From contig NZ_MVHF01000004.1 in NCBI RefSeq assembly GCF_002086485.1, positions 244,611 to 308,610 of the forward strand: a stretch of 64,000 bases of DNA, read 5' to 3'. The notes under the pieces were generated by a model. That model was not told the DNA's origin and did no database searches. It saw only the letters and a program-made list of their open reading frames with translations. This stretch comes from Mycobacterium aquaticum (GTDB taxonomy: Bacteria; Actinomycetota; Actinomycetes; Mycobacteriales; Mycobacteriaceae). The position numbers were made by a program, and so were the translations under genes. This document shows positions 25,397 to 41,129 of this stretch, piece by piece. How positions within the stretch are numbered: position 1 is the first letter of the stretch; the number at the start of each line of letters is the position of its first letter.

Positions 25397-25837
25397 ATGG
25401 AACAGATCGTGCAGATCGTCGCGGTGCTCGTCATGGGAACTCTTGTCGGCGTCGAGTTCGGGGTTGCCGCCTTCACCAGTCCGATCGTGGAGCGGTTGCC
25501 GGAGGAGGCCTATCGACAGGCCCGCGCCACTGGTGGCCGGCTCCTCGGCACCGTCATGCCCTTCTGGTACTTGGCCGCGGCTGCCCTGTTGGTCGGTGTG
25601 TGGTGGCTCGGGCGCTCCCCGCTGGCGATTGCGGCGGTCGCGGTGATGGGGGTGATCATCGTCTTGACGTTGACCACGCTGGTGCCCATCAACAATCGCG
25701 TCGCGGCGTCGGCGGGTGCCGGACCGGAGGAAGTGCCGGTTCGGGAACTGGCGCATCGATGGGACCGACTGCATTGGCTGCGGGTGGCCCTGTTGGCGGT
25801 CGCGTTCGCGTTGCTGGTGATCGCCGGCGCATGCTGA
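25397..25837 (+). CDS. DUF1772 membrane protein
   Basis: 146 residues with four predicted membrane helices (IVQIVAVLVMGTLVGVEFGVAAF; FWYLAAAALLVGVWWLG; LAIAAVAVMGVIIVLTLTTLVPINNRV; LRVALLAVAFALLVIAGA). The NxR and LHWLR elements are typical of DUF1772/anthrone-oxygenase-like proteins. Function is unknown. Expression is probably controlled by the divergent HxlR. ATG 25397 is preferred because upstream codons fall in the operator. Confidence 0.82.
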   Translation: MEQIVQIVAVLVMGTLVGVEFGVAAFTSPIVERLPEEAYRQARATGGRLLGTVMPFWYLAAAALLVGVWWLGRSPLAIAAVAVMGVIIVLTLTTLVPINNRVAASAGAGPEEVPVRELAHRWDRLHWLRVALLAVAFALLVIAGAC

Positions 25838-25842
25838 GCGGT

Positions 25843-25895
25843 CGCGAGCGTGTGATGGCACACGGCGTGGCGGGCAACAGACACGCACGCTCGCG
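25843..25895. repeat. Intergenic inverted repeat after the DUF1772 gene
   Basis: CGCGAGCGTG (25843-25852) and CACGCTCGCG (25886-25895) are perfect 10-bp complements around a 33-nt centre. It starts 6 bp after the stop and may act as a terminator. The centre (TGATGGCACACGGCGTGG) is itself partly symmetric. It belongs to the non-coding 25838-26214 stretch. Confidence 0.5.
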
Positions 25896-25982
25896 GTGCC
25901 AAGGTGCGAAGGGAAGCGAATTAGGAAGTCGGGCGGGTGTTCGGCTACTCTGGTCGGGTTCCACCGAAGACCGTCGGTCACC

Positions 25983-26004
25983 GATGAGCGCTCGCGCGAA
26001 GAGC
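25983..26004 (+). repeat. 22-bp dispersed gene-start repeat, copy 4
   Basis: GATGAGCGCTCGCGCGAAGAGC. It starts a possible 18-codon mini-ORF (ATG 25984 to TAG 26040) that ends just before the rplJ leader. It is the reference copy for the comparisons given at 11955, 23426 and 24037. Confidence 0.6.
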
Positions 26005-26040
26005 AAGAGGCTCGGCAATCGGTTGAAGGTCCGGGCGTAG

Positions 26041-26214
26041 CCCGGCGGCCCACGCAGGAGGACGAGGCTAGTTCGATGTGCGGGTCAACGCCCGCGTATT
26101 CTTCCACGCCCCGACCTGTCTGCGTCGGGGCGTTCGTCATTTCATGGCCCTTCAGAAGCGTTCGAGGCCGGCAGTCCTGGTGGAGCGACCGATACCCACC
26201 ACAAGGAGGCATGC
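26041..26214 (+). promoter_or_regulatory. rplJ leader with hairpins (candidate L10 leader)
   Basis: A 174-nt untranslated stretch before rplJ. It has a small stem GCGGG/CCCGC near 26080-26096 and a strong hairpin ACGCCCCGAC-N8-GTCGGGGCGT (26106-26133) followed by TTCGTCATTT. L10(L12)4 complexes repress rplJL by binding such leaders in many bacteria, and the location fits. The strong hairpin resembles an attenuator. Exact L10 contacts cannot be assigned by eye. Confidence 0.55.
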
Positions 26215-26742
26215 ATGGCCAAGGCTGACAAGGCCACGGCGGTTGCCGACATTGCCGAGCAGTTCAAGGGGGCGACGGCCACCGTCGTCACCGAGTACCG
26301 CGGGCTCACCGTGGCAAACCTGGCTGAACTCCGTCGCTCACTCGGCGACTCGGCCACGTACACCGTCGCCAAGAACACCCTGGTGAAGCGGGCCGCCTCG
26401 GAAGCCGGCATTGAAGGCCTCGACGACCTGTTCGCCGGTCCCACGGCGATCGCGTTCGTCCAGGGCGAGCCCGTCGACGCCGCCAAGGCGATCAAGAAGT
26501 TCGCCAAGGACCACAAGGCGCTCGTCATCAAGGGCGGCTACATGGACGGCCGCGCGCTCTCGATCTCCGAGGTCGAGCGGATCGCCGACCTGGAGTCGCG
26601 CGAGGTGTTGCTGTCCAAGCTGGCCGGCGCCCTCAAGGCGAAGCAATCCCAGGCCGCGGCACTGTTCGTCGCGCCCGCTTCTCAGGTCGCCCGGCTCGCT
26701 GCCGCGCTGCAGGAGAAGAAGGCGTCAGAAGACGCCGCGTAG
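26215..26742 (+). CDS. rplJ: 50S ribosomal protein L10
   Basis: 175 residues. The rRNA-binding domain ([38 protein letters not shown]) is followed by the C-terminal helix that binds L7/L12 dimers ([36 protein letters not shown]). It anchors the L12 stalk. ATG is preceded by the strong site AAGGAGGC. It forms an operon with rplL. Confidence 0.97.
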   Translation: MAKADKATAVADIAEQFKGATATVVTEYRGLTVANLAELRRSLGDSATYTVAKNTLVKRAASEAGIEGLDDLFAGPTAIAFVQGEPVDAAKAIKKFAKDHKALVIKGGYMDGRALSISEVERIADLESREVLLSKLAGALKAKQSQAAALFVAPASQVARLAAALQEKKASEDAA

Positions 26743-26793
26743 CGACCACCGCTTTCCCCACACATCCGTAAGAAATAAGGAAGGACCATCAAC

Positions 26794-27180
26794 ATGGCCA
26801 AGCTGTCCACCGAAGAACTGCTCGACGCTTTCAAGGAAATGACGCTGCTGGAGCTCTCTGAGTTCGTCAAGCAGTTCGAAGAGACCTTCGACGTCACCGC
26901 CGCCGCTCCGGTCGCCGTCGCGGCCGCCGGTGCCGCCCCGGCCGCCGCCGAGGCCGCCGAGGAGCAGTCGGAATTCGACGTCATCCTCGAGGGCGCCGGC
27001 GACAAGAAGATCGGCGTCATCAAGGTCGTCCGCGAGATCGTCTCCGGCCTGGGCCTGAAGGAAGCCAAGGACCTCGTCGACAGCGCCCCCAAGCCGCTGC
27101 TGGAGAAGGTCACCAAGGAAGCCGCCGAGGACGCCAAGGCCAAGCTCGAGGCTGCCGGCGCTTCGGTCACCGTCAAGTAG
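26794..27180 (+). CDS. rplL: 50S ribosomal protein L7/L12
   Basis: 128 residues. It has an N-terminal dimerisation domain ([27 protein letters not shown]), an Ala-rich hinge and a C-terminal factor-binding domain ([36 protein letters not shown]). It recruits translational GTPases. It is present in several copies on the stalk, consistent with the good AAGGAAGG site before it. A strong terminator follows. Confidence 0.98.
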   Translation: MAKLSTEELLDAFKEMTLLELSEFVKQFEETFDVTAAAPVAVAAAGAAPAAAEAAEEQSEFDVILEGAGDKKIGVIKVVREIVSGLGLKEAKDLVDSAPKPLLEKVTKEAAEDAKAKLEAAGASVTVK

Positions 27181-27193
27181 TTCGCTGCTTGTC

Positions 27194-27228
27194 AAAGATC
27201 CCCGGATCCGTCGGATCCGGGGATCTTT
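27194..27228 (+). terminator. Terminator after rplL
   Basis: AAAGATCCCCGGATCCG and CGGATCCGGGGATCTTT are perfect complements around a single T (inner pairs must open to form a loop). The hairpin ends in CTTT, 13 nt after the stop. It separates rplJL from mkl. Confidence 0.9.
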
Positions 27229-27357
27229 GCTGTTCTGGCATGTGTGTGCGATTTCAATAGACACAGGCGGTGTGGCGGTGGTAGTGCGTAGGTTATGGTG
27301 ACTCAAGCCACAGGCCGCAGTCGGTGGCGCGGTCAGGCGTAGGCGGAAGGATCTTTG

Positions 27358-28437
27358 ATGGGCGTCCAAATCGACGTAACCGGACTCAGCAAGTCATTTG
27401 GATCGTCGAAGATCTGGGAAGACGTGACGATGACCATCCCTGCCGGTGAGGTCAGCGTGCTGCTGGGCCCGTCCGGTACCGGTAAGTCCGTGTTCCTGAA
27501 GTCCCTGATCGGCCTGCTGCGCCCGGAGCGTGGCTCGATCGTCATCGATGGCACCGACATCATCGAGTGCTCCGCCAAGGAGCTCTACGAGATCCGCACG
27601 CTGTTCGGTGTGCTGTTCCAGGACGGCGCGCTGTTCGGTTCGATGAACATCTACGACAACACGGCCTTCCCGCTGCGCGAGCACACCAAGAAGTCCGAGA
27701 GCGAAATCCGCAACATCGTCATGGAGAAGCTCGAACTGGTGGGTATGCCCAACGACGGGCACAAGTTCCCCGGTGAGATCTCCGGCGGTATGCGCAAGCG
27801 TGCCGGCCTGGCCCGCGCCCTGGTGCTGGACCCCAAGATCATCCTGTGCGACGAGCCGGACTCCGGTCTGGACCCGGTCCGTACCGCCTATCTGTCGCAG
27901 TTGCTGATCGACATCAACGCCCAGATCGACGCCACGATCCTGATCGTGACGCACAACATCAACATCGCCCGTACCGTGCCGGACAACATGGGCATGTTGT
28001 TCCGCAAGCACCTGGTCATGTTCGGCCCCCGTGAGGTGCTGCTGACCAGCGACGAGCCGGTCGTCAAGCAGTTCCTCAACGGCCGCCGGATCGGCCCCAT
28101 CGGTATGTCGGAGGAGAAGGACGAGGCGACCGCCGCGGCCGAGCAAGCCATGCTTGACCTGGGTCAGCACGACGGCGGTGTCGAAGAGATCGAGGGCGTG
28201 CCGCCGCAGCTCATGGCGACGCCGGGGATGCCCGAGCGCAAGGCCGTGGCCCGCCGCCAGGCCCGCGTGCGCGAGATGATGCACACCCTGCCGCCGGCCG
28301 CTCAGGCCGCGATCATGGACGACCTGGAAGGCACCCACAAGTTCCCCGTCCACGAGTACGACGAGCCCACCGCGCGGCACGGGCGTGCCGGCGACGACGA
28401 CCCGACGGGCGCCATCGAGGTACCCAGCCAGCACTGA
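27358..28437 (+). CDS. mkl: ABC transporter ATP-binding protein Mkl/MceG
   Basis: 359 residues. Walker A GPSGTGKSVF, Q loop LFQDGALFGS, signature ISGGMRKRAGLARAL, Walker B IILCDEPDSGLD and the H loop ILIVTHN are intact. The C-terminal extension (~residues 245-359) is characteristic of MlaF/MceG-type ATPases that energise the Mce lipid and sterol importers. It is the shared ATPase for several Mce systems, so it stands alone rather than beside permeases. ATG 27358 follows GGAAGG; an adjacent TTG is less likely. Confidence 0.93.
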   Translation: MGVQIDVTGLSKSFGSSKIWEDVTMTIPAGEVSVLLGPSGTGKSVFLKSLIGLLRPERGSIVIDGTDIIECSAKELYEIRTLFGVLFQDGALFGSMNIYDNTAFPLREHTKKSESEIRNIVMEKLELVGMPNDGHKFPGEISGGMRKRAGLARALVLDPKIILCDEPDSGLDPVRTAYLSQLLIDINAQIDATILIVTHNINIARTVPDNMGMLFRKHLVMFGPREVLLTSDEPVVKQFLNGRRIGPIGMSEEKDEATAAAEQAMLDLGQHDGGVEEIEGVPPQLMATPGMPERKAVARRQARVREMMHTLPPAAQAAIMDDLEGTHKFPVHEYDEPTARHGRAGDDDPTGAIEVPSQH

Positions 28438-28450
28438 GTCGCTCCACCAT

Positions 28451-28486
28451 CAAATCCGGCGGGCCCGCACAGGCACGCCGGATTTG
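28451..28486 (+). terminator. Hairpin terminator after mkl
   Basis: CAAATCCGGCG (28451-28461) pairs with CGCCGGATTTG (28476-28486), an 11-bp stem with a 14-nt loop, 13 nt after the stop. There is no long U tract. Confidence 0.8.
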
Positions 28487-32424
<3,938 letters not shown>

Positions 32425-32436
32425 GTTGTTTTCTAG

Positions 32437-36414
<3,978 letters not shown>

Positions 36415-36424
36415 CTAGTCACGG

Positions 36425-36455
36425 AAAAGGCCCCTGCGCTCGCAGGGGCCTTTTT
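36425..36455 (+). terminator. Rho-independent terminator after rpoC
   Basis: AAAAGGCCCCTGCG-ct-CGCAGGGGCC followed by TTTTT. This is the most classical terminator in the window. Confidence 0.95.
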
Positions 36456-36472
36456 CATGCGCGTTCCATGCG

Positions 36473-36533
36473 CGAGTGGCCAGTTATGCCATGCTGCAAG
36501 CCATTTCGCGTGTCACAAGTGGCCAGTCGGCGT
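36473..36533. repeat. 61-bp palindromic intergenic repeat, copy 2
   Basis: Starts CGAGTGGCCAGTTA and ends CACAAGTGGCCAGTCGGCGT. The outer ends match copy 1 (6880-6940), including CGCGTGTCA in the right half, while the centre differs. Its final base overlaps the stop codon of the convergent CHAP gene. Total length is identical to copy 1. Confidence 0.8.
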
Positions 36534-37096
36534 CATTCGTAGCGGCCGAAGCCGCGAATACCCGGATCGTCGGCGATCTTGTAGGTCGACAGGGCCACGT
36601 TGCGACCTTCGTTGCCGCCGACCGTGGTGAGTGTGCCGTTGTTGTTGATCAGCACGATGTTGACGTGCTGGCCCTTCGGGCTCGGGGCGTCGTAGAGCAC
36701 CATGTCCCCGGGTTGCGGTGAGTACTCCGGCGGTTCCCAGCGCCCCTCGGCCTGAAGGTAGTCGGTGAGCGTCATGACGCCGGGGATGCGCCAGTGCCCG
36801 GAGTTGGGGTTGGCGAAGGGCTTGCCCGATTCGCGCATGACCCAGCTGGTGAAATCCGCGCACCATGGCTCGTCGTTGCCCTCGGAGTACTTGGACATGC
36901 CTGACTGCGCTGCGTACTCCTGGGCGAGGACGCGCACGACGGCGGCTCGGCCCGGGCTCAGCTGCGAGGTGTCGACATCGGGAAAGTCTGGCTGGGCGAC
37001 ATGCTCGCGGTAGCCGCGATACCCGGCCAGAGCGGCGACGGCCAGCATCACCAGGGCAGCCATCACCAACAGGATGCGCCATGCGCGTCTGTGCAT
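36533..37096 (-). CDS. Membrane-anchored or secreted CHAP-domain peptidoglycan hydrolase
   Basis: 187 residues. A membrane segment at residues 7-25 ([19 protein letters not shown]) is an uncleaved anchor or signal peptide. The CHAP-like domain has catalytic Cys79 ([14 protein letters not shown]) and His144 (GQHVNIVL), with a GDMVLYD strand between. CHAP enzymes are amidases or endopeptidases that cut cell-wall peptides. It converges on rpoC, and its upstream end is 78 bp from the divergent nfo start. Possible role in wall remodelling. Confidence 0.83.
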   Translation of the reverse strand: MHRRAWRILLVMAALVMLAVAALAGYRGYREHVAQPDFPDVDTSQLSPGRAAVVRVLAQEYAAQSGMSKYSEGNDEPWCADFTSWVMRESGKPFANPNSGHWRIPGVMTLTDYLQAEGRWEPPEYSPQPGDMVLYDAPSPKGQHVNIVLINNNGTLTTVGGNEGRNVALSTYKIADDPGIRGFGRYE

Positions 37097-37174
37097 GTTT
37101 GCCAGATTAAGCGACGTCAGGAGGGGCGCAATGCGGCAATTTCGCTGTCGGTGCCGCCGCCTAAACTTGGGCAC

Positions 37175-37930
37175 GTGCTCATCGGTTCGCATGTAGACAA
37201 CACCGACCCGCTGGCCGCGGCGGCAGCTGACGGCGCCGACGTGGTGCAGTTCTTCCTCGGCAATCCGCAGAGCTGGAAGAAACCCAAGCCCCGTGAAGAC
37301 GCCGACGTACTCAAGGCATCGAGCGTGCCGCTGTACGTGCATGCGCCGTACCTGATCAACGTCGCGTCCGCGAACAACCGGGTGCGCATCCCGTCCCGCA
37401 AGATCCTGCAGGACACCTGCGATGCGGCCGCCGAGATCGGCGCCACCGCGGTGATCGTGCACGGCGGCCACGCCGATGACAACGACATGGAGGCCGGGTT
37501 CGAGCGCTGGGTCAAGGCGCTGGACAGTCTCAAGACCGATGTCCCGGTCTACTTGGAGAACACCGCGGGTGGGGATCACGCCATGGCGCGGCACTTCGAC
37601 ACCATCGCTCGGCTGTGGGATCGCATCGGTGACAAGGGGATTGGCTTCTGCCTGGACACCTGCCACGCGTGGGCCGCAGGTGAGGCGCTGATCGACGCGG
37701 TGGACCGCATCAAGGCCATCACCGGGCGCATCGATCTGGTGCACTGCAACGATTCCCGCGACGCCGCGGGTTCCGGTGCCGACCGGCACGCCAATTTCGG
37801 TTTGGGACAGATCGACCCGCAACTGCTGGCCGCAGTGGTCAAGGCTGCTGACGCGCCGGTCATCTGCGAGACATCCGACGACGGCCGCAAGGACGACATC
37901 GCGTTCCTGCGCGAGCACGCGGGGGACTAG
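37175..37930 (+). CDS. nfo: Endonuclease IV (AP endonuclease)
   Basis: 251 residues from GTG ([16 protein letters not shown]). AP-endonuclease 2 signatures: [58 protein letters not shown] and [26 protein letters not shown]; the metal ligands are intact. It removes abasic sites in base-excision repair. The stop (TAG 37928-37930) shares CTAG with the convergent amidohydrolase stop. A degraded copy of its last ~95 bp occurs 3.05 kb downstream at 40980-41071. Confidence 0.95.
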   Translation: MLIGSHVDNTDPLAAAAADGADVVQFFLGNPQSWKKPKPREDADVLKASSVPLYVHAPYLINVASANNRVRIPSRKILQDTCDAAAEIGATAVIVHGGHADDNDMEAGFERWVKALDSLKTDVPVYLENTAGGDHAMARHFDTIARLWDRIGDKGIGFCLDTCHAWAAGEALIDAVDRIKAITGRIDLVHCNDSRDAAGSGADRHANFGLGQIDPQLLAAVVKAADAPVICETSDDGRKDDIAFLREHAGD

Positions 37931-39216
37931 CCTGCCGGGCGCCAGCTGCCGTCGATGGGAATGCCTGCGGCTGCGGCGATCCGGTCGCGCGACGCCGTCA
38001 GGCGGGCCCGCAGCGTGGACAGATCGACATCGACCAGCACGCCGTCGCGTTTGACCACCCGGCCGGCGACGAGAACGGTATCGACCAACCCTGGGTGGCC
38101 GGCCGTGACGATCGATGCAGCTGGGTCAGAGACGGGGAACACGGTCACGTCGTCGGTACGCAGCAGGATCACGTCGGCGGCCTTGCCCGGGGTGAGGCTG
38201 CCGATGCGGGCCGCGAGTCCACAGGATTGCGCGGCGTCGATGGTGACGAACGCCAGCAGGTCCCGCGACCGCAGGCTGCCGTCGAGGCCGCGTTGCACCG
38301 CGAAAGCGGTGCGCAGGGTCGAGAACATGTCGCCGCCGGCAGCCGGAGTGTCGTCAACCGACAGCGTCGGGCGCAGGCCCGCCGCCAGTGCCCGGCCCGT
38401 CATCGGCCAGCCGAATCCCATCTTCAGCTCGACATCCGGACTGACGGAGATCGAACTGCCTGCATCGGCGAGCATCCGGAGTTCTTCGTCGGTGATGCAG
38501 TTGGCGTGGACGAACGTCGTGGTATCCCGCAGCAAGCCGTGGGCTTGGAGGTCAGCTATCGGGCGAGTGGTCCCGTCGGAGGCGACGTGCACACTCGTGC
38601 GCAGGCCGAGTTCGTCGGCCAGCGCGAACTCCTCGGCGACGGTGTCGATGCTGGTGTCCTCGGCACCTCGCAGACCCAGCGCCATGGTCACCAGGCCGTC
38701 GTCGCCGAGGTCGGATCGGACCCGGCGGACTTCAGCGGCGATCGGGTCGGTGGTGCCGTACGCCGCGCCGTAGCAGAAGATCGACCGCCCGGGTGCGTCA
38801 CGCAGCCCCGCGACGGCGGCATCGGCATGCTCGGGTCCCTGCGCGCAGTGGAACCAGTCCAGCATCGTGGTCACGCCAGAGTGCACTGCCTCCAGCCGGC
38901 CGACCAGATTGCCCAGGTGCACGTCCTCGGGCAGGTACTGGGGCCGGAGCGTGCCGTGGATCGCGACGAGATAGTCGGCGAAGGTCCAGTCTGCGCCGAC
39001 GCCGCGGAACGCCGTCTGCCAGGTGTGCCGGTGGTTGTCGACGAGACCGGGCATGACGATGCGGTCAGTCGCGTCGATCACCTCGGCGTCCGGAGCATCG
39101 ATCCGTGCGGCCACGTCGACGATCACACCGTCGTCGATGAGCACGTCGCCACGGTCGAGATCCCCGACGTCCGGATCCATGCTGACCACCGTGCCGCCGG
39201 TGAGAAGGGTCTTCAT
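37927..39216 (-). CDS. Amidohydrolase / deaminase of the ATZ-TRZ (cytosine-deaminase-like) family
   Basis: 429 residues. The metal site is visible as DNHRH (His62, His64), [20 protein letters not shown] and [12 protein letters not shown]. The N-terminal beta-domain starts [14 protein letters not shown], as in chlorohydrolases and adenosine/guanine/MTA-SAH deaminases. The substrate cannot be read. It overlaps the upstream PLP-enzyme gene by 4 bp. It belongs to the three-gene cassette behind nfo. Sulfur metabolism (MTA or SAH) would fit the partner but is only inference. Confidence 0.85.
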   Translation of the reverse strand: MKTLLTGGTVVSMDPDVGDLDRGDVLIDDGVIVDVAARIDAPDAEVIDATDRIVMPGLVDNHRHTWQTAFRGVGADWTFADYLVAIHGTLRPQYLPEDVHLGNLVGRLEAVHSGVTTMLDWFHCAQGPEHADAAVAGLRDAPGRSIFCYGAAYGTTDPIAAEVRRVRSDLGDDGLVTMALGLRGAEDTSIDTVAEEFALADELGLRTSVHVASDGTTRPIADLQAHGLLRDTTTFVHANCITDEELRMLADAGSSISVSPDVELKMGFGWPMTGRALAAGLRPTLSVDDTPAAGGDMFSTLRTAFAVQRGLDGSLRSRDLLAFVTIDAAQSCGLAARIGSLTPGKAADVILLRTDDVTVFPVSDPAASIVTAGHPGLVDTVLVAGRVVKRDGVLVDVDLSTLRARLTASRDRIAAAAGIPIDGSWRPAG

Positions 39217-40397
39217 CGTGAGTGCCTCCCGGCCACCGCGTCAGCCGCGGCGAGCACGTCGGAAACCAGATCCGCGGTGTCCTCGGTACCCGCGGCGAAG
39301 CGGACGAGGCCGAACGGAACTCCCGACTCGGCGATCTGTTCGTCGCTGAGCATCCCGCGCCACATCGAAACCGGATGGACGGCAAGCGATTCCGGCCCGC
39401 CGAGGCTGGCCGACCGGCGGGCGTATCGCAGCTGCCCGAGGAACTCGTCGGCCGCGTCGTATCCGCCGGCGAGTTCGATCCCGAGCACGCCACCGAAGCC
39501 GCTCATCTGGCGGGAGGCCAAGGCGTGTTGGGGGTGGTCCGGCAGTCCGGGATAGTGCACCCGGCTCACGGCCGGATGGTCTTGCAGTGCCTCTGCCAGC
39601 GCGTGGCCGTTGGCGTTGTGTCGCGGCACGCGCAGCGGCAGAGTGCGTAGCCCGCGCAGCAGCAACCACGCGTCGATCGGGCCCAGCACGGCACCGGTGA
39701 GGGTGGCGGTCTCCCAGATCTTGTCCAGCGTTTCGGCTGTTCCGGCGATGACCCCGGCGGATACGTCGGAGTGCCCGTTGAGGTATTTGGTGGCGCTGTG
39801 CCACACCAGATCGATGCCGAAGTCGGTGGGCCGCTGGTTGAGCGGGGTGGCGAAAGTGTTGTCCGCCAAGGTAACTGCGTTGTGAGAGTGGGCCAGTTCC
39901 GCGACTGCGCGCAGGTCGGTGATCTGCAGCAGCGGGTTGCTCGGTGATTCCACCAGGATGAGCCGGGTCTGCGGGGTCAGTGCCCGTTCGAATGCCCCCG
40001 GGTCCGTCTGGTCCACCTGGGTGATCGAGACACCGAACCGTGGCAGCAGGTTCAGCAGCACCGACCCCGTCCCGCCGTAGGTGGACGTCTGTCCGATGAC
40101 GTGGTCGCCGGCGGACACCAACGCCAGCACGGCCGTGCTGAGTGCGGCCATGCCGGACGCGGTGACCATGGCCGCTTCGGTGTTTTCGAGTTGGGCCACA
40201 ACGGCGGCGACCTGCGCATGGTTCGGATTGCCGAAGCGGGTGTAGAAATCCTGGCCCCGTGGCTCGACCGCGGCGTAGGCGAACCGTTCAGCATCCTCGG
40301 CGGAGAACGTTGCGGTCTGGTAGATGGGCGGCGCCACGGCGTGGCTGGGGCGGACGTTGTCGTCGGCGTGAACGACGGTGGTGCTGTTACCCGGCAT
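39213..40397 (-). CDS. PLP-dependent trans-sulfuration enzyme (Cys/Met metabolism family)
   Basis: 394 residues. Signatures: PPIYQTATF, the PLP lysine in HSATKYLNGHSDV, FGNPNHAQVAAVVAQLENTEAAMVTASGMAA and LVESPSNPLLQI. The family contains cystathionine gamma-synthase, cystathionine gamma-lyase, O-acetylhomoserine sulfhydrylase and methionine gamma-lyase. Linkage to an Lrp-type regulator points to an amino-acid-degrading member, such as methionine gamma-lyase (inference). ATG 40397 is chosen because upstream codons contain the presumed operator. It is divergent from the regulator. Confidence 0.9.
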   Translation of the reverse strand: MPGNSTTVVHADDNVRPSHAVAPPIYQTATFSAEDAERFAYAAVEPRGQDFYTRFGNPNHAQVAAVVAQLENTEAAMVTASGMAALSTAVLALVSAGDHVIGQTSTYGGTGSVLLNLLPRFGVSITQVDQTDPGAFERALTPQTRLILVESPSNPLLQITDLRAVAELAHSHNAVTLADNTFATPLNQRPTDFGIDLVWHSATKYLNGHSDVSAGVIAGTAETLDKIWETATLTGAVLGPIDAWLLLRGLRTLPLRVPRHNANGHALAEALQDHPAVSRVHYPGLPDHPQHALASRQMSGFGGVLGIELAGGYDAADEFLGQLRYARRSASLGGPESLAVHPVSMWRGMLSDEQIAESGVPFGLVRFAAGTEDTADLVSDVLAAADAVAGRHSR

Positions 40398-40447
40398 GGC
40401 ACGAGCGTGGCGAAACGATGCGGGGCAGGGAAGGTTGGACGGCAACT

Positions 40448-40520
40448 TTGGCAGTAAATTGCTTGTTGTCTCGGCGTAACTGGCATAGCAACCCCCTGTC
40501 ATTGCGCAATAATCTGCCAA
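40448..40520. promoter_or_regulatory. Paired inverted Lrp-type sites between PLP enzyme and regulator
   Basis: TTGGCAGTAAATTGC at 40448-40462 and its near complement GCAATAATCTGCCAA at 40506-40520 (12 of 15 positions match after inversion). They are separated by 43 bp, and the second ends directly at the regulator start. Lrp/AsnC octamers wrap DNA using repeated sites, so this symmetric pair fits control of both divergent genes. Confidence 0.55.
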
Positions 40521-40521
40521 C

Positions 40522-40965
40522 GTGGACGACGTGGATCGGTCAATACTGGCCGTGCTGGAAGAGGACGGGCGGATCAGCAACGCGGAACTGGCTGACCGGG
40601 TAGGTCTGTCACCGTCGCCGTGTTTGCGCCGTGTCCGCCGACTCGAGGAGACCGGGGTGATCCGCGGTTATCGCGCGATGGTCGACCCTGCCGCCGTCGG
40701 CCGCGGCCTGCGGGTCTTCGCCGGAGTCCGGCTGATTCGGCACGCCCGCGCCGATGTGGTGGCGTTCGAGCGCGCAGTCGTCCGACTGCCCGAGGTGGCG
40801 CACAGCCACCACGTCACCGGCAACTACGACTACCTGCTCCAGGTGGAGGTCGCCGACCTGCCTGCCTACGAAGACTTTCACGCCAACCGGTTGGCGAGTC
40901 TGCCGGGCGTGGCCGCGGTGACCAGTTACGTCACCATGAAGACCCTCACGGCCGACACCAGATGA
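40522..40965 (+). CDS. Lrp/AsnC-family transcriptional regulator
   Basis: 147 residues from GTG. N-terminal helix-turn-helix: MDDVDRSILAVLEEDGRISNAELADRVGLSPSPCLRRVRRLEETGVIRGYRA. C-terminal RAM ligand domain: VRLPEVAHSHHVTGNYDYLLQVEVADLPAYEDF, the effector-binding region. Adjacent transsulfuration enzyme suggests methionine, cysteine or homoserine as ligand (inference). It is the last gene of the cassette; the nfo-end remnant starts 15 bp after its stop. Confidence 0.92.
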   Translation: MDDVDRSILAVLEEDGRISNAELADRVGLSPSPCLRRVRRLEETGVIRGYRAMVDPAAVGRGLRVFAGVRLIRHARADVVAFERAVVRLPEVAHSHHVTGNYDYLLQVEVADLPAYEDFHANRLASLPGVAAVTSYVTMKTLTADTR

Positions 40966-40979
40966 GCCAGACGGCTCGG

Positions 40980-41071
40980 CGCCACCGCGGTGGTCAAGGC
41001 CCCCGACGCGCGACATCGGAGGAAAGCCGCACGGACGACATCGCATTCCTGCGCGAGCACGCGCGGACTAG
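40980..41071 (+). pseudogene. Decayed duplicate of the nfo 3' end
   Basis: This segment aligns with the last ~95 bp of nfo (37826-37930). CGGTGGTCAAGGC, GACGCG, GGACGACATCGC and TTCCTGCGCGAGCACGCG are shared in order, ending at the same TAG (41069-41071). It has a 12-bp deletion in the middle and scattered changes. In the nfo frame it still reads [10 protein letters not shown]. It marks the downstream edge of the three-gene cassette. Confidence 0.85.
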
Positions 41072-41129
41072 ACGCCGCGCCCGAGCCGTTTCCAAACGGC
41101 GGGTTCGCTGGTTGAACTAGGCCATCGGG

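Noticed and set aside
40609..41046. Leftward frame opposite the Lrp gene and nfo remnant
   Set aside because: No domain and no start signal; the sense strand holds a complete Lrp regulator.
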